From the NCBI GenBank assembly GCA_039696685.1, contig CP155565.1:434001-498000 (forward strand): a stretch of 64,000 nt of DNA, given 5' to 3'. A program made the translations under genes and the position numbers. The DNA is from Vibrio sp. CDRSL-10 TSBA. Lineage in GTDB: Bacteria; Pseudomonadota; Gammaproteobacteria; Enterobacterales; Vibrionaceae. The first letter of the stretch is position 1; each line of letters begins with the position of its first letter. This document shows, one piece after another, positions 18,864 through 28,232 of the stretch. Below the pieces are notes generated by a model that saw only the letters and a list, made by a program, of their open reading frames with translations, was not told the origin of the DNA and did no database searches.

Positions 18864-19331
18864 ATGAATTATCACCACTATTACCCGGTCGATGTGGTTA
18901 ACGGACCGGGAACCCGCTGCACACTGTTTGTTTCCGGCTGCGAACATCAGTGTCGCGGCTGTTACAATCAGAGCACCTGGCGTCTGGACTCTGGCCATCT
19001 GTTCACGTCACAACTCGAAGATCAAATCATTGCTGATTTGAATGACAGCCGTATCTATCGGCGCGGCTTGTCTTTATCGGGTGGCGATCCGCTGCACCCG
19101 GCGAATCTGAGCGGGGTGCTCAAACTGGTAAAACGGGTGCGTGCCGAGTGCCCGGATAAAGACATCTGGCTATGGAGTGGCTATCAACTGAGTGAACTGA
19201 CGGACGCTCAGAGTGACATCGTCAGGCTGGTGGATGTGCTGATCGACGGTAAGTTTGAACAAGCACTGGCTGATCCGGGGCTGGAGTGGCGTGGCAGCAG
19301 CAATCAGATAATTCATCGCTTCGCACTCTAA
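18864..19331 (+). CDS. nrdG: Anaerobic ribonucleotide reductase-activating protein
   Basis: A 155-residue radical-SAM activase that generates the glycyl radical on NrdD. The iron-sulfur cluster cysteines C26, C30 and C33 are in SGCEHQCRGC, and the SAM-binding GGDP motif is in LSLSGGDPLHPAN. The length and motif spacing match the E. coli protein. It is cotranscribed with nrdD and so under the same FNR/NrdR control. About 200 bases without a gene follow, containing a GC-rich imperfect hairpin (arms at 19407-19413 and 19451-19457 with an inner CAGCAG/CTGCTG pair) but no T-tract. Confidence 0.96.
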   Translation: MNYHHYYPVDVVNGPGTRCTLFVSGCEHQCRGCYNQSTWRLDSGHLFTSQLEDQIIADLNDSRIYRRGLSLSGGDPLHPANLSGVLKLVKRVRAECPDKDIWLWSGYQLSELTDAQSDIVRLVDVLIDGKFEQALADPGLEWRGSSNQIIHRFAL

Positions 19332-19507
19332 GCCGTTATTTGGCAGGTTCAAAGTATGCGACAGGCTAAACAGGGTCTATGAGCCGATTAGCCGACAGCT
19401 AACAGTGCCTGGCAGCAGAGAATGTTGTCATGACTGCTGTAAAACCCGGCGCCAGGCGGCCAGCACAGCAAAAATCCCTTTCTGTTTCCGACTGATTGGT
19501 GTTTACT

Positions 19508-19544
19508 GAAAGCCACATATGAATTTCAAAGGGTTGTGGCTTTC
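19508..19544 (+). promoter_or_regulatory. Hairpin abutting the aminotransferase start codon
   Basis: GAAAGCCACA (19508-19517) and TGTGGCTTTC (19535-19544) are perfect 10-bp arms. The right arm ends at the base before the ATG at 19545, and the AAAGGG ribosome site (19528-19533) is in the 17-base loop. If transcribed, this hairpin would directly affect ribosome access. Confidence 0.55.
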
Positions 19545-20726
19545 ATGTTATCCCAATTACCAACACCAGTTTTAGATCCCATTCTTTCTCTCTCCGCTGC
19601 TTATCGTAACGATCCTCGTCCGGAAAAAGTCGATCTGGGTATCGGCGTCTACAAAAACAGTGCAGGCGTCACACCAATTATGCAGGCCGTTAAACAGGCG
19701 CAGGATATTGTGGTTGCAACTCAGACCAGCAAGTCTTATGTCGGCCTTGCCGGATGTGAAGAGTTCAACCGTGGCATGCTGAATCTGGTGATGGGGGAGG
19801 CAGCACAATCTGAGCGCACTATCGCGATTCAGACGCCTGGCGCCAGCGGCGCGCTGCGTATGCTGGGCGATCTGATTCAGGTTGCCCAACCGGGTAGTAC
19901 GATTTGGTTGACGAACCCGAGCTATGTTAACCACAAGCCGGTCATGGAAGCGGCGGGTCTGAAGGTAAAATTCTACTCTTACTTCAGTCGCGACAGCAAA
20001 ATGGTCGATACCGGGCGGATGCTGGCCGATTTATCCCAGGCAGGGCCAAAAGATGTGGTCTTATTGCATGGCTGCTGTCATAACCCGACCGGGGCTGATA
20101 TCGATTTCGCAGCCTGGCAGGCGATCACCGAACTGGCACTGAAAAATGGCTTCACGCCTTTTGTCGATATTGCTTATCAGGGCTTTGGTGACGGACTGGA
20201 ACAAGATGCTCAGGGCCTGCGCTATATGGCCGGTCAGGTAGAAGAGATGCTCGTTACGGCATCATGTTCGAAGAACTTTGGCCTGTACCGTGAGCGCACC
20301 GGTGTGGCGATTGTGATGGGCAAAAATGCCCGTGAAGCGGCGAATGCAAAAGGTAAGTTACTGACTCTGGCCCGTTCTACTTACACCATGCCACCAGACC
20401 ACGGCGCAGCTCTGGTGAAGACTGTACTGCAGGACCAAACGTTGACCGCTTTGTGGAAACAAGAACTGTCCGAGATGCAACAGCGTTTGTTAAACCTTCG
20501 TCAAACCTTATGCAATGAGTTGAGAAATCAACACAATACGGCACAATTTGAGTTCATCAAAAGTCACAAAGGGATGTTTACTGTGTTAGGCTTTGCTCCG
20601 GAGCAAATGGCACGTTTACGTGAAGAGTATGGAATTTATGGAGTTGGCGATGGTCGTATCAATATCGCCGGTCTGACAGAGAAAGATATTCCTTACGTGG
20701 CAGATGCGATCGTTAAAGTCTCATAA
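19545..20726 (+). CDS. Aromatic-amino-acid / aspartate aminotransferase (class I)
   Basis: A PLP-dependent aminotransferase of the AspC/TyrB subfamily, 393 residues from the ATG at 19545; an in-frame GTG at 19536 would add three. It has the N-terminal KVDLGIGVYKN, the TPGASGALR and SYVNHKPVMEAAG segments, HGCCHNPTGADID around the cofactor asparagine, and the PLP lysine in ASCSKNFGLYRERTG. The arginines that bind the substrate carboxylates fall in LYRERTG and in GRINIAGL near the end. It transfers amino groups between aspartate or aromatic amino acids and 2-oxoglutarate. AspC-like and TyrB-like specificity is not separable by eye. A perfect hairpin immediately precedes the start. Confidence 0.92.
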   Translation: MLSQLPTPVLDPILSLSAAYRNDPRPEKVDLGIGVYKNSAGVTPIMQAVKQAQDIVVATQTSKSYVGLAGCEEFNRGMLNLVMGEAAQSERTIAIQTPGASGALRMLGDLIQVAQPGSTIWLTNPSYVNHKPVMEAAGLKVKFYSYFSRDSKMVDTGRMLADLSQAGPKDVVLLHGCCHNPTGADIDFAAWQAITELALKNGFTPFVDIAYQGFGDGLEQDAQGLRYMAGQVEEMLVTASCSKNFGLYRERTGVAIVMGKNAREAANAKGKLLTLARSTYTMPPDHGAALVKTVLQDQTLTALWKQELSEMQQRLLNLRQTLCNELRNQHNTAQFEFIKSHKGMFTVLGFAPEQMARLREEYGIYGVGDGRINIAGLTEKDIPYVADAIVKVS

Positions 20727-20779
20727 AGTTAGAGCACACGTTTTTAAACAGAGATCCAGCAAGTTGATTAGGTGAATGC

Positions 20780-21403
20780 ATGAAACAACAATGGAAAATC
20801 CTGATTCCTTTAATGCTTAGTGGCGGTATCGTGGCTTGTGCCTCGTCTCCGGCAGATAAGGAAGCCGCGACTAAAGTTGAACAACCTACAAACTCGCAGG
20901 AAGCGAATGACAGTGCAAAGGATAGCAACACCGCAAAACAAGACACAGTTGTGCTTAAAGCCACCAAAACATCGGATGGTAAACTGATTCTTGGCTCTCA
21001 GGAGTGGGTTTATGTCCCGGGTGTGAAAGAGAACTTCCGTGCCCGGGTTGATACCGGCGCGACCACCTCGTCGATTAGTGCGGTTGATATTGAACCGTTT
21101 GAACGCGACGGCAAAGACTGGGTTAAGTTTCGTATCGAGCACGATGGTATCAAGAGTGAAGAGTTGAGTGTTCCTGTCGAGCGTTGGGTTCATATTCGTC
21201 AGGCTACCTCAGAAAAGACTCACCGCCGTCCGGTCATTGTGTCCTGGATTCAAATCGGTGACGTAAAAGAGCAGACCGAGTTTACTCTGGCAGACCGTAC
21301 TCACCTGAGTTACCCGCTGCTGCTGGGACGCAGTTTCTTCAAAGATGTTGCTGTGGTCGATGTTGGTCGTAAATACGTGCAGGAAAAGCACAAAAAGGAC
21401 TGA
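20780..21403 (+). CDS. Lipoprotein retropepsin-like protease (RimK-associated type)
   Basis: A 207-residue envelope lipoprotein of the putative ATP-dependent zinc protease (RimK-associated, aspartyl-protease-fold) family. The signal peptide ends in a lipobox LSGGIVAC (C20). A low-complexity linker rich in Ala, Asp, Lys and Thr follows to about residue 58. The conserved core begins with GSQEWVYVPG and has the catalytic-type motif RARVDTGATTSSISA and the C-terminal LLLGRSFFKDVAVVDVGRKYVQ. Members with a lipoprotein leader are common in marine gammaproteobacteria; the substrate is unknown. It is probably transcribed alone and followed by a terminator at 21519-21540. Confidence 0.85.
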   Translation: MKQQWKILIPLMLSGGIVACASSPADKEAATKVEQPTNSQEANDSAKDSNTAKQDTVVLKATKTSDGKLILGSQEWVYVPGVKENFRARVDTGATTSSISAVDIEPFERDGKDWVKFRIEHDGIKSEELSVPVERWVHIRQATSEKTHRRPVIVSWIQIGDVKEQTEFTLADRTHLSYPLLLGRSFFKDVAVVDVGRKYVQEKHKKD

Positions 21404-21444
21404 TATTTTTCCGGGATTAAGCGTCTTCCTGAGATAATGCTTTT

Positions 21445-21497
21445 CCAGGTGAGTTCGCACCTCCCAGGTACGATCTTCCTCCAGGTGCGATCTTCTT
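21445..21497. repeat. 17-bp degenerate tandem repeat
   Basis: CCAGGTACGATCTTCCT (21464-21480) is followed directly by CCAGGTGCGATCTTCTT (21481-21497), identical at 15 of 17 positions. A more diverged CCAGGTGAGTTCGCACCT lies just upstream, and a partial CTAGGTAAC follows. Confidence 0.7.
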
Positions 21498-21518
21498 CTA
21501 GGTAACAATTAACAGATA

Positions 21519-21540
21519 AGCCAGCTGATGCTGGCTTTTT
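21519..21540 (+). terminator. Terminator after the lipoprotein protease gene
   Basis: AGCCAG (21519-21524) and CTGGCT (21531-21536) form a short stem, followed by a T-run. Confidence 0.75.
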
Positions 21541-21583
21541 CTTTGGCTGCGATTCAACAGCCGGAAGCAGAAGTGACACAAAT

Positions 21584-21614
21584 AAAAAAAGCCAGTGAGA
21601 ATACACTCACTGGC
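21584..21614 (-). terminator. Terminator of the fruBKA operon
   Basis: Arms GCCAGTGAG (21591-21599) and CTCACTGGC (21606-21614) are perfect. The seven A residues at 21584-21590 read as a T-run on the minus strand. Confidence 0.85.
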
Positions 21615-21712
21615 AATAGTCACGGGGGACTTTACGAGGGGAGCCAAGATCGGTAGTTAGCTCCAATTTGCTTTCGCAACTTATTACTTTCGTAACTGAT
21701 TGCTTTCCTAAC

Positions 21713-23460
21713 TTATGCGGTCACAGCTTGTTTGCTCTGTGCACGTGATTTCAGGAATGCGTAGCTTACACCTGTCACGACAGTACCGACCGCGATAGCT
21801 ACCAGGTACATCAGTACCGGAGTGATAGCGTTAGGAATCAGCAGTACAAACAGACCGCCGTGTGGCGCCATCAGTTTTGCACCGAACAGCATCGACAGGG
21901 CACCAGTCAGCGCACCACCAATCATACAAGACGGGATAACACGCATCGGGTCTTTAGCTGCGAATGGAATCGCACCTTCAGAGATGAAGCACAGGCCTAG
22001 TACGAATGATGCTTTACCTGCTTCACGCTCGCCTTGTTCAAACTTGTCTTTTGCCAGGAATGTTGCCAGACCCATACCCAGAGCCGGTACCATACCTGCT
22101 GCCATGATAGCGGCCATTGGCGCATAAGTTTGTGATGCCAGCAGACCCACACCGAAGGTGTATGCAGCTTTGTTAATCGGACCACCCAGGTCGAAACACA
22201 TCATAGCGCCGAGGATAACACCCAGCAGAAACCGCGTTAGCAGAACCCATGTTGTTCAGGAATTCAGTCATTGCTGACATGATGCCGGCAACCGGGCCAC
22301 CCACGATGTAAATCATCACCAGACCAGTGATTAAGCTGGCAACGAATGGAATGATCAGAATCGGTTTTAGTGCTGCCATTGAAGCAGGCAGGGCGACTTT
22401 ATCGGCAATGAATTTTGCTGAGTAACCGGCAATGAAACCCGCTGCGATACCACCCAGGAAGCCTGAGCCGATAGAGCTTGCCAGCATACCACCGATAAGA
22501 CCAGGGGCCAGACCCGGACGGTCAGCAATCGAGAAAGCGATGTAGCCGGCCAGCACCGGAATCATCAGAGCGAATGCAGAGCCGCCACCGATAGACATCA
22601 GAGCCGCCGCCAGAGTGCCTTCTTCTTTAAATGCCTCAATACCGAATACAAACGACAGCGCGATGATCAGACCACCGGCTACCACGACTGGCAGCATGTG
22701 AGATACACCGGTCATCAGGTGTTTGTAGACGCCTTTCTTCTCTTCCGTTTCTGCACCAGATTTCTGCGCAGCACCTGAATGTTGGTACACTGAACCCTGA
22801 GCGATCGCTTTATCCATCTCTTCTGATGTTTTCTTCAGAGCAGGGCCGGTTTTGGTACGGTACATTTTTTTACCGTTGAAACGCTCAAGCGGTACTTCAA
22901 TGTCAGCTGCAATGATAACCAGATCCGCATCGGCGATGTCTTGTTCAGTCAGAGCGTTACCTGCACCAACTGAGCCACGGGTTTCCACTTTGATCTGGTA
23001 ACCGCGACGTTTGCCTTCTTCTTCCAGTGCTTCAGCTGCCATAAAGGTGTGTGCAACACCAGTCGGACACGCAGTCACAGCAACGACTTTCTTCACGCCG
23101 TCTGTGGCTGCGGCTACAGGCGCAGTAAAAGTGGTTGCAGCAGCGGCTGACAGTTCGGTCGCTTGTTCGGTTGCCGCTTTCAGGTAAGCAACCGGATCAG
23201 CGGTAAGGGCGGAGATATCGCTTTGGTAAACTTTTTTACCCACGAAACGTGTGGTATCAACCGGAGTGTTTGTGGCAACAATCACCACCTCGGCTGCGCT
23301 GATTTCAGCATCAGTCAGGTTTTTACCCGCCAGAAACGGATGAGTGGCACTCAACACTGGCAGTCCAGTTTAGTGATTTCGCCGCTTGTTCAAGTAGACC
23401 AGCAGCGATAATGCTATTTGCAACGCCGCTAGGGCATGCAGTAATAATGGCAATATTCAT
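21713..23460 (-). CDS. fruA: Fructose PTS permease, IIB'-IIB-IIC (two frameshifts)
   Basis: The membrane component that takes up fructose as fructose 1-phosphate, 581 residues when corrected. It begins [21 protein letters not shown] (IIB', residues 1-100). The phosphorylated cysteine of the second IIB domain is in [21 protein letters not shown]. The IIC domain has about nine helices ([43 protein letters not shown]). Two frameshifts exist, each one extra base in GTTTC on the gene strand: 23334-23336 (restores [16 protein letters not shown]) and 22229-22231 (restores [20 protein letters not shown]). It is the last gene of fruBKA, 18 bases after fruK. Confidence 0.92.
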
Positions 23461-23478
23461 AGATGCGACCTTCTGTCC

Positions 23479-24432
23479 TTATTGGTTAGTTTCTGCGCTA
23501 ACCGGTTGTAATTGGATTTGTTGTTGTAGGGTGTTTAATTGCTCAATGTCTGGTACGCCGACACCAACCTGCGTGACCGCAAGGGCTGAAAGGGCAGTAG
23601 CAAACGTAATCAGTGGTTGTTTGTCCATCTCTTGCATGTGGCCCCAGCAAAGTCCGGCCACCAGCGTATCACCGGCACCCACTGTGCTGACGACACTCAT
23701 ACGTGGCGGCTGTGCGTGAAGCCACTCACCGTTATTCAGCCACATGGTGCCTTCAGCACCCATGGATACAACGATGTTCTCGATGCCTTTGTCAGCCAGT
23801 TGTTCGGCGGCCTCGCGGCATTGTGCCGGTGAGGTTAATTCGCGTCCGACAAACTGAGACAGTTCTTCATCATTGGGTTTGATCAGCCAAGGCTGCGCGT
23901 TCAGACCTGCGGCCAGTGCGTCACGGCTGCTGTCGAACAGCACTTTTTTACCCAGGCTGTGCAGTTTTTCGATCCAGGAAGCACACAGTTCTGGTGACAC
24001 GCCCGTTGGCAGGCTGCCGGCCAGCACGAAAAATTCATGATCTTCAGCCAGTGCCAGCAGTGTGGCTTCAAACTCGGCGATGTCTGCCGGCGAAACCTGA
24101 ATGCCAGGGAAGTTCACATCGCTGACTTCGCCGTTGGCCTCAACCAGTTTAACGTTGATGCGGGTTGCGCCGTCGATGCGGACAAACTTGTCTGTCGCGC
24201 CCATTTCAGCAAACAACTGGCAGAACATTTCCTGATTATCACGGCCCAGAAAGCCGGTAACAGTTACGTCGGCACCTAAGTCACTCAGTACTTTCGCCAC
24301 GTTGACGCCTTTACCAGCAGCATGCAGGTTGCCTTCTTTTACCAGGCTGACTGAGCCAACATTCAGCGTGCTCAGGCTGCCGGTCAGATCGAGTGCCGGG
24401 TTAAGCGTAATGGTGACAACTTTATTGGTCAT
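23479..24432 (-). CDS. fruK: 1-phosphofructokinase
   Basis: A PfkB-family sugar kinase of 317 residues that phosphorylates fructose 1-phosphate to fructose 1,6-bisphosphate. It has the N-terminal NPALDLTGSL, the GGKGVNVAKVL-type substrate motif (here AAGKGVNVAKVLSDLGADV), the TGFLGRDNQ strand and the C-terminal signature VSTVGAGDTLVAGLCWG with the anion hole and catalytic Asp. I use the ATG at 24430-24432, which has an AGGAGCG site, rather than a longer in-frame opening. It lies 10 bases after fruB and 18 before fruA, as one operon. The product and substrate of the operon are ligands that release Cra. Confidence 0.94.
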   Translation of the reverse strand: MTNKVVTITLNPALDLTGSLSTLNVGSVSLVKEGNLHAAGKGVNVAKVLSDLGADVTVTGFLGRDNQEMFCQLFAEMGATDKFVRIDGATRINVKLVEANGEVSDVNFPGIQVSPADIAEFEATLLALAEDHEFFVLAGSLPTGVSPELCASWIEKLHSLGKKVLFDSSRDALAAGLNAQPWLIKPNDEELSQFVGRELTSPAQCREAAEQLADKGIENIVVSMGAEGTMWLNNGEWLHAQPPRMSVVSTVGAGDTLVAGLCWGHMQEMDKQPLITFATALSALAVTQVGVGVPDIEQLNTLQQQIQLQPVSAETNQ

Positions 24433-24442
24433 ATTGCGCTCC

Positions 24443-25579
24443 TTAACCTTCACCCAGGCCAGCGTTGATCGCTGCACCGATAGATTCCAGAGCTTTCGAT
24501 GCGTCAGGACCTTCGGCAGTAAACTGCAGTTGGTGACCGTGTTTTACGCCCAGCGCGATAACTTTCATCAAGCTCTTCGCGTTGACGACTTTGCCGTCAC
24601 CATCCAGGTTGGATACCTTGATGCTGGATTCAAATTTCTTCGCTTCAGCAACCAGCATTGCGCCAGGACGTGCGTGCAGGCCGTGTGAGTTTCTGATTTT
24701 GAATACCGCTACGTTACCTTCAGCTGCAGGAGCCTGGGCTTCTTCTTCACCCTGAGTAAACAAGTTGACTAACGCTTGTGCATCGGCATTAAGCAGTTTG
24801 TCTTGCTGCTGGGCAAATACCAGCTCAGAGATCTTACCGAGGAACGCCTCGTGCGCGCTGTTGCAAGCGGCAAATGCGATCAGCGCTTTGACCTTAACGC
24901 CGTTGTGCTCACAGTCATTGGCAGTAGAAACAAAAGACATACCGGTGCGTTTGACGTTTTTATCGCTGCTGATTAACCACAGGCCTTTACCCAAGTGAGT
25001 CGGCTCTTTGGTGACCAGGTCTGCGACAAATTCAGCTTCTGCACAGCCGGTGTTCTTCAGCAGGCCGCCGGCGACAGCACTCATCTGAATCATGTCGCTG
25101 GCCGGGAATTGCAGTTGAATCAGTGACGCATCGAAATCGGCTTCAAACTGAACTTCGCCGTTCAGCAGGGCGATAATGTCTTTCTCTGCTTTGGCTTCTT
25201 TCAGCTTTTGTTCAACACCATCGGCCGACAGAACTTTGGTGAGTTGCTTGAGGATACCCAGGTGCTCGTCTGATTTAGCCGCGATACCGATAGCAACGTA
25301 AACCGTGTTACCGTCGCCCCAGTCAACACCGGCAGGGAAGTGGTGAACAGCAACACCGGTTTGTTTAACCAGGTCGCGTGTATCTGTGGTTCCGTGAGGA
25401 ATCGCGATGCCGTTACCCAAAAAGGTTGAGTTTTGCGCTTCGCGGTTCAGCATACCTTCAACATAGCCTTCATCGACCAGACCTTTGGCAGTCAGGTCGG
25501 CAGCAATAGAACGAATCGCATCCAGCTTATTTGCCTGTGCTTGTTCCAGTTGAATGTCTTGAGTTGTCAGTTGCAGCAT
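24443..25579 (-). CDS. fruB: Fructose PTS IIA-HPr fusion (FPr, diphosphoryl transfer protein)
   Basis: A 378-residue cytoplasmic phosphotransfer protein, close to the usual FPr length. The N-terminal IIA domain has its phosphohistidine in NGIAIPHGTTDTRD (about residue 62). A middle domain of unclear role follows (about 150-270). The C-terminal HPr domain has its active histidine in RNSHGLHARPGAMLV (about residue 302) and the regulatory-type serine in NAKSLMKVIALGV. It passes phosphate from PTS enzyme I to FruA. The ATG at 25579 has an AAAGGGG site. It is the first gene of the operon, divergent from cra, with three Cra sites in the shared gap. Confidence 0.94.
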   Translation of the reverse strand: MLQLTTQDIQLEQAQANKLDAIRSIAADLTAKGLVDEGYVEGMLNREAQNSTFLGNGIAIPHGTTDTRDLVKQTGVAVHHFPAGVDWGDGNTVYVAIGIAAKSDEHLGILKQLTKVLSADGVEQKLKEAKAEKDIIALLNGEVQFEADFDASLIQLQFPASDMIQMSAVAGGLLKNTGCAEAEFVADLVTKEPTHLGKGLWLISSDKNVKRTGMSFVSTANDCEHNGVKVKALIAFAACNSAHEAFLGKISELVFAQQQDKLLNADAQALVNLFTQGEEEAQAPAAEGNVAVFKIRNSHGLHARPGAMLVAEAKKFESSIKVSNLDGDGKVVNAKSLMKVIALGVKHGHQLQFTAEGPDASKALESIGAAINAGLGEG

Positions 25580-25896
25580 GTTTGGCCCCTTTCCAGCCAG
25601 CGAGTGGCTTTTTTGTTGTCACCGCACCACCGTGCGGCGCAAGGATTTACCCTGCTTTATTGTTGAGCTGAATCGTTTCAGCTTTAAGTTTTAAAAAATT
25701 CAGCAAAATCTTCGATTGGCAACATCATCGTTTGCTTGTTTTAAGGTTTAGTCCAAAAAACACGAGTTGGCTATCAATTTTAGACTTTGCTGAATCCTTT
25801 CAGCTTCAATACTGAATCGATTCAGCGTATAATTCAACATCATCAAGGATCGGAAAGTTATTTCTATGATCATACGCACATTACAGAGTAGTTGAT
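25580..25896. promoter_or_regulatory. fruB-cra divergent promoter region with three Cra operators
   Basis: Three close matches to the Cra site lie here: 25667-25682 (GCTGAATCGTTTCAGC), 25789-25804 (GCTGAATCCTTTCAGC) and the perfect palindrome 25812-25825 (CTGAATCGATTCAG). A TATAAT at 25828-25833 on the + strand is a good -10 for cra. The layout implies repression of fruBKA and autoregulation of cra. Confidence 0.85.
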
Positions 25897-26877
25897 ATGA
25901 CACTAGATGAAGTTGCCAAGTTGGCGGGCGTCTCCAAAACAACCGCAAGTTATGTGATCAACGGTAAAGCACATAAGTATCGAATCAGTGAGAAGACGCA
26001 GCAGAAAGTGATGGCCGTGGTAGAAGAGCATAACTACCGCCCGGATCATGCCGCCTCGGCCTTGCGTGCCGGGAGTAGTCGCTCCTTTGGCCTGATTATT
26101 CCTGATCTGGAGAACACCAGTTACGCCCGTCTGGCTAAACTGCTGGAGCAAAACTCCCGCAAGGCCGGTTATCAAATTCTGATCGCCTGTTCGGATGATA
26201 ATCCACAAACTGAAATGAGCGTGGCGGATGCGTTAGTATCGCGCCGGATTGAAGCCTTGTTCGTTGCCAGTACCATGCGGGACGCCAACAGCTTTTATCT
26301 TAACATTCAGAAAAGCGGTACTCCGGTCATTGCCATAGACCGTCCGTTGGACGACGAATACTTTGCCTGCGTGATCAGCGAAGATTTCGGCGCAGCTTTC
26401 GAGCTGACCGAATCCTTGTTAGATAAATCGGTGAAATCGGTTGGCCTTATTGGTGCTTTGCCGGAGCTGAACATTTCTCAGGAACGTCAGTTAGGTTTTG
26501 AGTCGGCGCTAAAAGAGAAGGGTATCGAGGCTAAAGTGGATTATGGTCAGCACTTCCATCGTGATGACGGCCGGGCGGTGTTTGAGCGCTGGGTTGCCGA
26601 GAACTGTGTTCCGGATGCGGTGGTGACCACATCTTATACCTTGTTAGAAGGGATTCTCGACGTGTTGTTAATGCATCCCGATCTGATGAAAACGATCCGT
26701 CTGGCTACCTTTGGTGACAACCGTTTGCTTGATTTTATTCCGACTAAAGTGAACTCGTTGCCTCAGCAGTTTGAACTGATTGCCGACAGTGCTCTCGCTC
26801 TGGCGCTTAACGCGTCTGCCAAACGTTATCAGTCAGGTGTTGAGCTGATACCACGCCGTTTAAAAGTACGTTCCTGA
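25897..26877 (+). CDS. cra: Catabolite repressor/activator (fructose repressor)
   Basis: A LacI-family regulator of 326 residues. The N-terminal helix-turn-helix and hinge are MTLDEVAKLAGVSKTTASYVINGKAHKYRIS and YRPDHAASALRAGSSRSFGLIIPDLEN; the latter is characteristic of Cra/FruR. The core is a periplasmic-binding-protein fold that senses fructose 1-phosphate or fructose 1,6-bisphosphate. It is divergent from fruBKA, with three Cra operators between. In Vibrio this protein mainly controls the fru operon rather than central carbon flow; which applies here cannot be judged from the window. The 80 bases after it carry only a small direct repeat (GTAAGCCA at 26886 and 26899). Confidence 0.95.
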   Translation: MTLDEVAKLAGVSKTTASYVINGKAHKYRISEKTQQKVMAVVEEHNYRPDHAASALRAGSSRSFGLIIPDLENTSYARLAKLLEQNSRKAGYQILIACSDDNPQTEMSVADALVSRRIEALFVASTMRDANSFYLNIQKSGTPVIAIDRPLDDEYFACVISEDFGAAFELTESLLDKSVKSVGLIGALPELNISQERQLGFESALKEKGIEAKVDYGQHFHRDDGRAVFERWVAENCVPDAVVTTSYTLLEGILDVLLMHPDLMKTIRLATFGDNRLLDFIPTKVNSLPQQFELIADSALALALNASAKRYQSGVELIPRRLKVRS

Positions 26878-27086
26878 GCTTTTTGGTAAGCCAGATCCGT
26901 AAGCCATATACGTGGGCAAGTAAATTAGCCGTTAATGCCATAATGGGTACGACCGGCTAATTGTTAACTGATTGGTTGCAATCAGTGCAATCTGGCTCGA
27001 TCTTTTTCCTTCTCACATCGCAATTCCTGGCAAAACGAGTATCATGGTTTCAAAACACTCATAACTATTCGTTCGACAGGCTGGGA

Positions 27087-28229
27087 ATGAAGTTTCTGCA
27101 TACCTCTGATTGGCACCTGGGACGCCAGTTCCATAACGTGTCTCTTCTCGAAGACCAACGCGCTGTACTTGATCATCTTATTCAATACCTGACCGAAAAC
27201 CCGGTGGATGCGGTAGTGGTTGCCGGTGATATCTACGATCGTTCAGTACCGCCGACGATGGCGATTGAGCTACTGGACCAGGTCGTATCGCGTATTTGTC
27301 ACGAACTCGACACACCGGTGATTATGATTCCCGGTAACCATGACGGCGCCAAACGCCTCGGGTTTGCTGCGCGGCAGATGAAAGGTTCCGGCCTGCATAT
27401 CATCAGTGATTTTGACCAGATGCTCGAACCGGTCGTACTGCGCTCTGATGAAGCCGGTGAGGTGGCGTTTTACGGCATGCCTTATAACGACCCTGAACTG
27501 GTACGTTATCACTATCAGCAGCCGGTCGCGACCCATGATGAAGCACACCAGTTATTGTCTCAGCGCATCACAGAACAATTTAATGCGTCACAACGTCACG
27601 TTTTAATCAGCCACTGTTTCGTTGACGGTGCGATGGAATCTGAATCGGAACGTCCGCTGTCAATCGGCGGTTCTGACCGGGTCGATCATCAGCACTTCTT
27701 GCCGTTTGACTATGTGGCACTGGGGCATTTGCATCAGCCGCAAATGAAAGGTGAAGAGTTCATCCGTTATTCCGGCTCGCTGATGAAATACAGTTTCTCC
27801 GAGCAACATCAGAAGAAGGGCGTCACGCTCGTTGAATTGAATCAGGATGGATTTGTCAGCGCGCAACATATCGATTTACCGTGCCCGCATGGCATGCGTA
27901 TCGTTGAGGGTGAGCTTGAACAGCTGATCGAGCAGGGCAAAACCGATCCGAATAATCACGACTATCTGCTGGTGCGACTGCAGGATAAACACGCCATTCT
28001 CGATCCGATGGAGAAATTGCGCAAAGTGTATCCCAATGTACTGCATCTGGAGAAACCGGGCATGCTGATCGGGGTTGACCAGGAAATGGGCCGTGCCCGT
28101 CTGGCGAGAGGCGAAATGGATATGTTCCGCGATTTCTTCTTAGAAGCGAAACAGTCCCCGCTCAGCAGTGAACAAGAGCAAGTCATGTCTGACGTGATTC
28201 AATCGATTAAACAGGCGGAGCAACACTAA
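27087..28229 (+). CDS. sbcD: SbcCD nuclease subunit D
   Basis: An Mre11-type metallophosphoesterase of 380 residues, the nuclease half of the SbcCD complex that opens hairpins and processes protein-blocked DNA ends. The metal motifs appear in order: TSDWHLGR, VAGDIYDRSVPP, IPGNHDGAKR, LISHCFVDGA and LGHLHQPQ. The ATG at 27087 is taken because the protein then starts MKFLHTSDWHLG like its family; an upstream in-frame extension is not needed. sbcC starts three bases after its stop. The frame is intact. Confidence 0.95.
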   Translation: MKFLHTSDWHLGRQFHNVSLLEDQRAVLDHLIQYLTENPVDAVVVAGDIYDRSVPPTMAIELLDQVVSRICHELDTPVIMIPGNHDGAKRLGFAARQMKGSGLHIISDFDQMLEPVVLRSDEAGEVAFYGMPYNDPELVRYHYQQPVATHDEAHQLLSQRITEQFNASQRHVLISHCFVDGAMESESERPLSIGGSDRVDHQHFLPFDYVALGHLHQPQMKGEEFIRYSGSLMKYSFSEQHQKKGVTLVELNQDGFVSAQHIDLPCPHGMRIVEGELEQLIEQGKTDPNNHDYLLVRLQDKHAILDPMEKLRKVYPNVLHLEKPGMLIGVDQEMGRARLARGEMDMFRDFFLEAKQSPLSSEQEQVMSDVIQSIKQAEQH

Positions 28230-28232
28230 ATC

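Larger units (their letters stand above)
21404..21712. other. 309-bp gap between convergent genes: repeats and two terminators
   Basis: No gene is visible here. The gap contains a degenerate tandem repeat (21445-21497), a rightward terminator (21519-21540) and a leftward terminator (21584-21614). Confidence 0.7.

Noticed and set aside
19401..19460. Terminator after nrdG
   Set aside because: GCCTGGC/GCCAGGC with inner CAGCAG/CTGCTG can pair, but the loops are large and there is no T-run.
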